Source: Mycoplasmatota bacterium (lineage in GTDB: Bacteria > Bacillota_I > Bacilli_A > Izemoplasmatales > Izemoplasmataceae). Taken from it: a DNA stretch of 18,387 bases. Location of the stretch: contig DAOVWR010000017.1 of NCBI GenBank assembly GCA_030636545.1, positions 1 to 18,387 on the forward strand. The letters are read 5' to 3'. A model generated the notes under the pieces. The model was not told where the DNA came from. It did no database searches and worked only from the letters and a program-made list of their open reading frames with translations. Position 1 is the stretch's first letter. Every line of letters begins with the position of its first letter. The position numbers and the translations under genes were made by a program. Shown in pieces: positions 14,154 through 18,387 of the stretch.

Positions 14154-16035
14154 TTCAAGTAATATCCAAATACTAGAAGGATTAGAAGCAGTAAAAAAAC
14201 GCCCAGGAATGTATATTGGATCAACAGGACCAAGAGGATTACATCATTTAGTATGGGAAATAGTAGATAATTCAATAGATGAAGCACTAGCCGGTGTTGC
14301 ATCACATATTACTGTGGAAATACTACCAGATAATATTATTAGAGTTGAAGATAACGGACGTGGAATACCTGTTGATATACATCCAAAAACAGGATTACCC
14401 GCAGTTGAAACAATCTTAACAACACTTCATGCTGGTGGTAAATTTGATCATGATTCGTATAAAGTTTCAGGTGGATTACACGGTGTTGGAGCTAGTGTTG
14501 TTAATGCACTAAGTGAGTGGATGGATGTTGAAATTCATAAAGATGGACATAAATATACACAAAGATATGAATATGGATTCACTGCTACCAAACTAATAGA
14601 TCACGGAGTATCTGATAAAACAGGGACAGTCACTTGGTTCAAAGCTGATCCCCTTGTATTTAAAGATACAACAGTTTATGAATATGAAATATTACGTAAT
14701 AGAGTTCAACAATTAGCGTTTTTAAATCGCAGGCTTTCAATAGAAATTAACGATTTAAGAGGCGATGAACCTATTATGAACAAATATATGTATGAAGGTG
14801 GAATAAAAGAGTATGTTGAGTATTTAAATCGTTCTGGCGATACTTTGCACAAAGGTGTTATATATTCAGAAGGTGAAATTGATAATATAACTGTGGAAAT
14901 AGCTATGCAATACAATTATGGATATGCTCAAAACATTTTTAGTTTCACGAACAATATTAATAATATTGAAGGTGGAACACACGAAGAAGGATTTAGAATG
15001 ACACTTACTAGAGTTCTAAATAACTATGGTAAGAACAACAATATTTTCAAGAAAGATGAAAATTTTGTTGGAGATGACACTAGAGAAGGATTAACTTGTA
15101 TTATTAGTGTTAAACATCCTGATCCACAATTTGAAGGACAAACAAAATCTAAGTTAGGATCAACTGAAGTTAGAAAGATAGTTGCTCAAATCTTAAGTGA
15201 TGGATTAGGTCGTTATTTAGCAGAAAATCCTAATGATGCTCGCACAATTATTGAAAAAGCATTAATGGCAAGTCGAGCTCGTTTAGCTGCTAAAAAAGCA
15301 CGTGAAGCAACAAGACGTAAATCACCACTAGATGGATTAGGTTTTGCTTCCAAATTAGCTGATTGTCGTACAAAAGACCCTAAAAAGTCAGAAATATATA
15401 TCGTCGAAGGGGACAGTGCTGGTGGTAGTGCCAAACAAGGTCGTGACTCAGCATTCCAAGCAATTCTTCCGCTAAGAGGTAAAGTATTAAATGTTGAAAA
15501 ATCAAGATTAGACAAAATTTTAGGAAATAAAGAAATATTATCAATGATTCAAGCATTTGGAACAGGAATTGGGGAAGAATTTAACGTTAAAGATGCTCGT
15601 TATCACAAAATAATTATTATGACCGATGCAGACGTGGATGGTGCGCATATTCGTACGTTGTTATTAACGTTTATATATAGATATTTAAAACCGTTAGTTG
15701 AAAATGGCTATGTTTATATTGCACAACCTCCGCTTTACAAAGTACAACAAGGAAAGAAAATTGAATATGCTTATATAGAAGAACAATTAGAACCATTATT
15801 AAAAGAATTTGGTCCTAGAGCTACTGTTCAAAGATATAAAGGACTTGGAGAAATGAATCCTGAACAATTATGGGAAACAACAATGGATCCAAGCACTAGA
15901 ACGTTATTACAAGTTACATTAGAAGATACAATTGAGGCAAATGAAGTATTTACTATGTTAATGGGTGACGATGTTGCTCCAAGACGTGAATTTATTCAAA
16001 CTAATGCAAGATATGTCCAAAATTTGGATGTTTAG
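14137..16035 (+). CDS. gyrB: DNA gyrase subunit B
   Basis: GyrB supplies the ATPase that drives negative supercoiling by the GyrA2B2 complex. From the ATG at 14137 it has 632 residues, as in Bacillus-type GyrB. The GHKL ATPase domain shows EIVDNSIDEA (Glu41, Asn45), EDNGRGIPV (from 71) and GGLHGVGASVVNAL (112-125). The TOPRIM domain has EGDSAGG with Glu424 and the metal-binding TDADVDG (Asp497, Asp499, Asp501). The C-terminal RYKGLGEMNPEQLWETTMDP is typical of gyrase B. The frame is open further upstream, but AAGGAG at 14121-14126 and the MNGSYDSSNIQILEGLEAVKKRPGMYIG N-terminus fix the start. It overlaps the end of recF, indicating coupled expression, and the remB/yaaB gene found here in Bacillus is missing. 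Confidence 0.98.
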   Translation: MNGSYDSSNIQILEGLEAVKKRPGMYIGSTGPRGLHHLVWEIVDNSIDEALAGVASHITVEILPDNIIRVEDNGRGIPVDIHPKTGLPAVETILTTLHAGGKFDHDSYKVSGGLHGVGASVVNALSEWMDVEIHKDGHKYTQRYEYGFTATKLIDHGVSDKTGTVTWFKADPLVFKDTTVYEYEILRNRVQQLAFLNRRLSIEINDLRGDEPIMNKYMYEGGIKEYVEYLNRSGDTLHKGVIYSEGEIDNITVEIAMQYNYGYAQNIFSFTNNINNIEGGTHEEGFRMTLTRVLNNYGKNNNIFKKDENFVGDDTREGLTCIISVKHPDPQFEGQTKSKLGSTEVRKIVAQILSDGLGRYLAENPNDARTIIEKALMASRARLAAKKAREATRRKSPLDGLGFASKLADCRTKDPKKSEIYIVEGDSAGGSAKQGRDSAFQAILPLRGKVLNVEKSRLDKILGNKEILSMIQAFGTGIGEEFNVKDARYHKIIIMTDADVDGAHIRTLLLTFIYRYLKPLVENGYVYIAQPPLYKVQQGKKIEYAYIEEQLEPLLKEFGPRATVQRYKGLGEMNPEQLWETTMDPSTRTLLQVTLEDTIEANEVFTMLMGDDVAPRREFIQTNARYVQNLDV

Positions 16036-16047
16036 GAGATGAATGAC

Positions 16048-18387
16048 ATGGAAGAAATGAACACATTTGATAAAATCAAAGATATAAACATCACAACCGA
16101 AATGAAAACATCTTTCCTAAGTTATGCAATGAGTGTTATTGTTTCAAGAGCTTTACCTGATGTAAGAGATGGATTAAAACCTGTTCATAGAAGAATCCTT
16201 TATGGAATGGAAGAATTAGGTGTCTATCCAGAGAAAACATATAAGAAATCAGCTCGTATTGTCGGAGATGTTATGGGGAAATACCATCCTCATGGAGATA
16301 CAGCAATATATGATGCAATGGTTCGTATGGCTCAAACATTTAGTTATCGCTATCCTCTAGTTAATGGACACGGAAATTTTGGTTCAATTGATGGAGATGG
16401 CGCAGCTGCAATGCGTTATACAGAAGCAAAAATGCATAAAATAACATCTGAAATGTTAGCAGATCTTAAAAAAGATACAATTGATTTTGTTGACAACTAT
16501 GATGGATCAGAAAGAGAACCATCAGTAATGCCTTCAAAATTTCCTAATCTATTAGTAAATGGATCAACAGGAATAGCTGTCGGGATGGCAACAAACATTC
16601 CCCCTCATAATTTAGGGGAAGTAATTGATGGTATTTTAGCTTATATTGAAAATAATGATATTACTACAGAAGAGATAATGCAACACATTAAAGGCCCAGA
16701 TTTCCCAACTGGTGGAACAATCATGGGAATGACTGGATTAAGAAAAGCCTATGAAACAGGAAATGGCTCTATTAAGGTCCGAGCTAAAACTGAAATAATT
16801 GAAACTAGAGGTGGAAAAAAATCAATCATTATTACTGAAATTCCTTATCAAGTAAATAAATCTCGCCTAATCGAAAAGATTGCTGAACTAGCAAAAGATA
16901 AAAGAATTGAAGGAATTACCGATTTAAGAGATGAATCTAACCGTAAAGGAATTAGAGTTGTGATTGAATTACGAAGAGATGTAAACGCAGATGTAACATT
17001 AAATAATTTGTATAAATATACACCACTTCAAACTACTTTTGGGATAAACATGTTGGCGTTAGTAAACAACCAACCTAAAGTACTTCCAATCAAAGAATCT
17101 CTAGTACATTATGTAAATCACCAAATAGATGTTTTAACTAGAAGAACGGCTTTTGAACTAAGAAAAGCTAAATCAAGAGCACATATTTTAGAAGGATTAC
17201 TAAAAGCCTTAAAACGAATTGATGAAGTTATAAAAACAATAAGAGAATCATACGATGATGCTGAACAACAATTGAAAACTCGCTTTGAATTATCTTCAGA
17301 ACAAGCAAAAGCAATCTTAGAAATGCGTTTAAGAAGATTGTCGGGGCTTGAAGGAGAAAGATTAGAAAAAGAATTAGTAGAGTTAATGAGTACAATAGAA
17401 GATTTAGAATTTATTTTAGCTCATGAAGACAAAAAGTTTGAAATCATCAAAGGACAACTAATGGATATTAAAAACAGATTTTCAGATCCTCGTCGTTCAG
17501 AAATCAGTTTATCAATTGATTTAGACATTGAAGATGAAGATTTAATCCCAGTTGAAGATATTATTATTACAATTACATCAAGTGGTTATTGTAAACGTAT
17601 GAATACAGACATTTATAAATCACAAAATCGTGGTGGTAAAGGAATGACAGGAATAAAAACAAATGAAGATGACGTAGTTGATCAAATTATTAACTCATCA
17701 ACTCACGATTTCATACTATTCTTTACTAACAAAGGTAGAGTTTACAAAATGAAAGGGTATAAAATCCCTAATTATGGACGAGCATCAAAAGGATTGCCTA
17801 TCGTTAACTTGCTAAATCTTGATGATGGTGAAACACTTGCTGCAGTTGCTAAAATCGATGATTTTGATAGTGATAACTTCTTATTCTTCGCTACAAAACG
17901 TGGAGTTGTAAAAAGAACACCAGTAAGAGATTTCAAAAACATCAGAACATCTGGTATTAAAGCAATTAACCTCCGTGAGGGAGATGAATTACTTGCTGTA
18001 AGATTAACTGATGGTACAAGAGATGTAATTATCGGAGCATCTAATGGTAAAGCAATCAGATTTAGTGAAACTAAAGCTCGTCACATGGGACGAGTAGCTA
18101 GTGGAGTTAGAGGAATTCTAATTGCACCACCTGTTGAGGTGATTGGATTCACAATAGTGACAGAAGAAAAAAATCAAATCCTAGTAGTAACGGAAAATGG
18201 TTACGGTAAGAGAACTATTGTTGATGAATATAGACAACAAAACCGTGGTGGAAAAGGTGTTAAAACACTTAATATTACTGAGAAAAATGGACAACTTGCT
18301 AAGATGAGAAGTGTTATTGGTAACGAAGACTTAATCATAACTACAACAAAAGGTATGATTATAAGAGTTCCAATCGAACAAATAGCA
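16048..18387 (+). CDS. gyrA: DNA gyrase subunit A, 3'-truncated by window end
   Basis: GyrA cuts and reseals DNA and wraps it for supercoiling. The frame is open from 16048 to the window edge, 780 codons without a stop, compared with roughly 800-840 in complete proteins. The catalytic tyrosine is Tyr124 in AAMRYTEAKM. The region linked to quinolone response reads KYHPHGDTAIYDAM, with Thr85 where E. coli has Ser83 and Asp89 where it has Asp87; Thr is common there in clostridia. The C-terminal wrapping domain contains the gyrase-specific GyrA box QNRGGKG (from residue 526), which argues for gyrase rather than ParC; a second copy of the motif lies near the end. The ATG at 16048 is preferred over 16039 because it stands nine bases after AGGAG (16034-16038), which overlaps the gyrB stop. 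Confidence 0.97.
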   Translation, partial: MEEMNTFDKIKDINITTEMKTSFLSYAMSVIVSRALPDVRDGLKPVHRRILYGMEELGVYPEKTYKKSARIVGDVMGKYHPHGDTAIYDAMVRMAQTFSYRYPLVNGHGNFGSIDGDGAAAMRYTEAKMHKITSEMLADLKKDTIDFVDNYDGSEREPSVMPSKFPNLLVNGSTGIAVGMATNIPPHNLGEVIDGILAYIENNDITTEEIMQHIKGPDFPTGGTIMGMTGLRKAYETGNGSIKVRAKTEIIETRGGKKSIIITEIPYQVNKSRLIEKIAELAKDKRIEGITDLRDESNRKGIRVVIELRRDVNADVTLNNLYKYTPLQTTFGINMLALVNNQPKVLPIKESLVHYVNHQIDVLTRRTAFELRKAKSRAHILEGLLKALKRIDEVIKTIRESYDDAEQQLKTRFELSSEQAKAILEMRLRRLSGLEGERLEKELVELMSTIEDLEFILAHEDKKFEIIKGQLMDIKNRFSDPRRSEISLSIDLDIEDEDLIPVEDIIITITSSGYCKRMNTDIYKSQNRGGKGMTGIKTNEDDVVDQIINSSTHDFILFFTNKGRVYKMKGYKIPNYGRASKGLPIVNLLNLDDGETLAAVAKIDDFDSDNFLFFATKRGVVKRTPVRDFKNIRTSGIKAINLREGDELLAVRLTDGTRDVIIGASNGKAIRFSETKARHMGRVASGVRGILIAPPVEVIGFTIVTEEKNQILVVTENGYGKRTIVDEYRQQNRGGKGVKTLNITEKNGQLAKMRSVIGNEDLIITTTKGMIIRVPIEQIA

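Noticed and set aside
15213..15515. 100-codon minus-strand frame inside gyrB
   Set aside because: It is fully antisense to the conserved gyrB TOPRIM region and has no family features; it is a shadow frame.
1..18387. CRISPR arrays, insertion sequences, prophage, tRNA or rRNA genes, toxin-antitoxin or defence systems
   Set aside because: No periodic repeats, transposase, integrase, tRNA cloverleaf or defence-type proteins are seen; nearly all sequence is accounted for by core genes and short regulatory gaps.

Overview
The window is a chromosomal origin region from a very AT-rich, low-GC Gram-positive bacterium (Bacillota or the Mycoplasmatota neighbourhood). All the genes recognised are core housekeeping genes. 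TGA is used as a real stop (rnpA, recF) and TGG codes for tryptophan, so the standard bacterial code applies rather than the Mycoplasma UGA-Trp code. The species cannot be named from sequence alone. I see no mobile element, CRISPR array, tRNA, rRNA or phage gene.

Left part (1-7073): the 3' end of a DAHP synthase gene on the + strand converges on a minus-strand pair, a COG2509-type FAD-dependent dehydrogenase followed by purA. A bidirectional terminator lies between them. The FAD gene has a near-consensus promoter and a leader of about 100 nt holding a terminator-like hairpin just before its ribosome binding site. Next comes mfd (transcription-repair coupling factor), alone between its own promoter and terminator, with a 30-nt hairpin in its leader.

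Centre-left (7089-9800): the leftward operon rpmH - rnpA - yidC - jag - pth, driven by a perfect TTGACA-N17-TATAAT promoter. A perfect 16-bp inverted repeat followed by a U-run separates rpmH from rnpA and probably attenuates the distal genes. The presence of pth after jag, with no mnmE/mnmG/rsmG/parAB, differs from the Bacillus-type layout.

Origin (about 9729-11600): DnaA boxes cluster upstream of dnaA (two perfect, several degenerate). A second set lies in the dnaA 3' end and the dnaA-dnaN gap, followed by an almost G-free AT-rich tract. This is a bipartite arrangement like that of Bacillus. Gene orientation flips here: leftward genes are on - and rightward genes on +.

Right part (10098-18387): dnaA and dnaN, then a UUCG-loop terminator, then a new promoter for yaaA - recF - gyrB - gyrA. 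The genes in this second unit overlap or nearly abut. gyrA runs off the window. recF has one in-frame TAA at codon 89 in otherwise intact, well-conserved coding sequence. That is the most notable anomaly. I found no convincing undescribed multi-gene system. The best leads are the recF nonsense codon, the leader of the FAD dehydrogenase operon, and the regulatory and origin structures.
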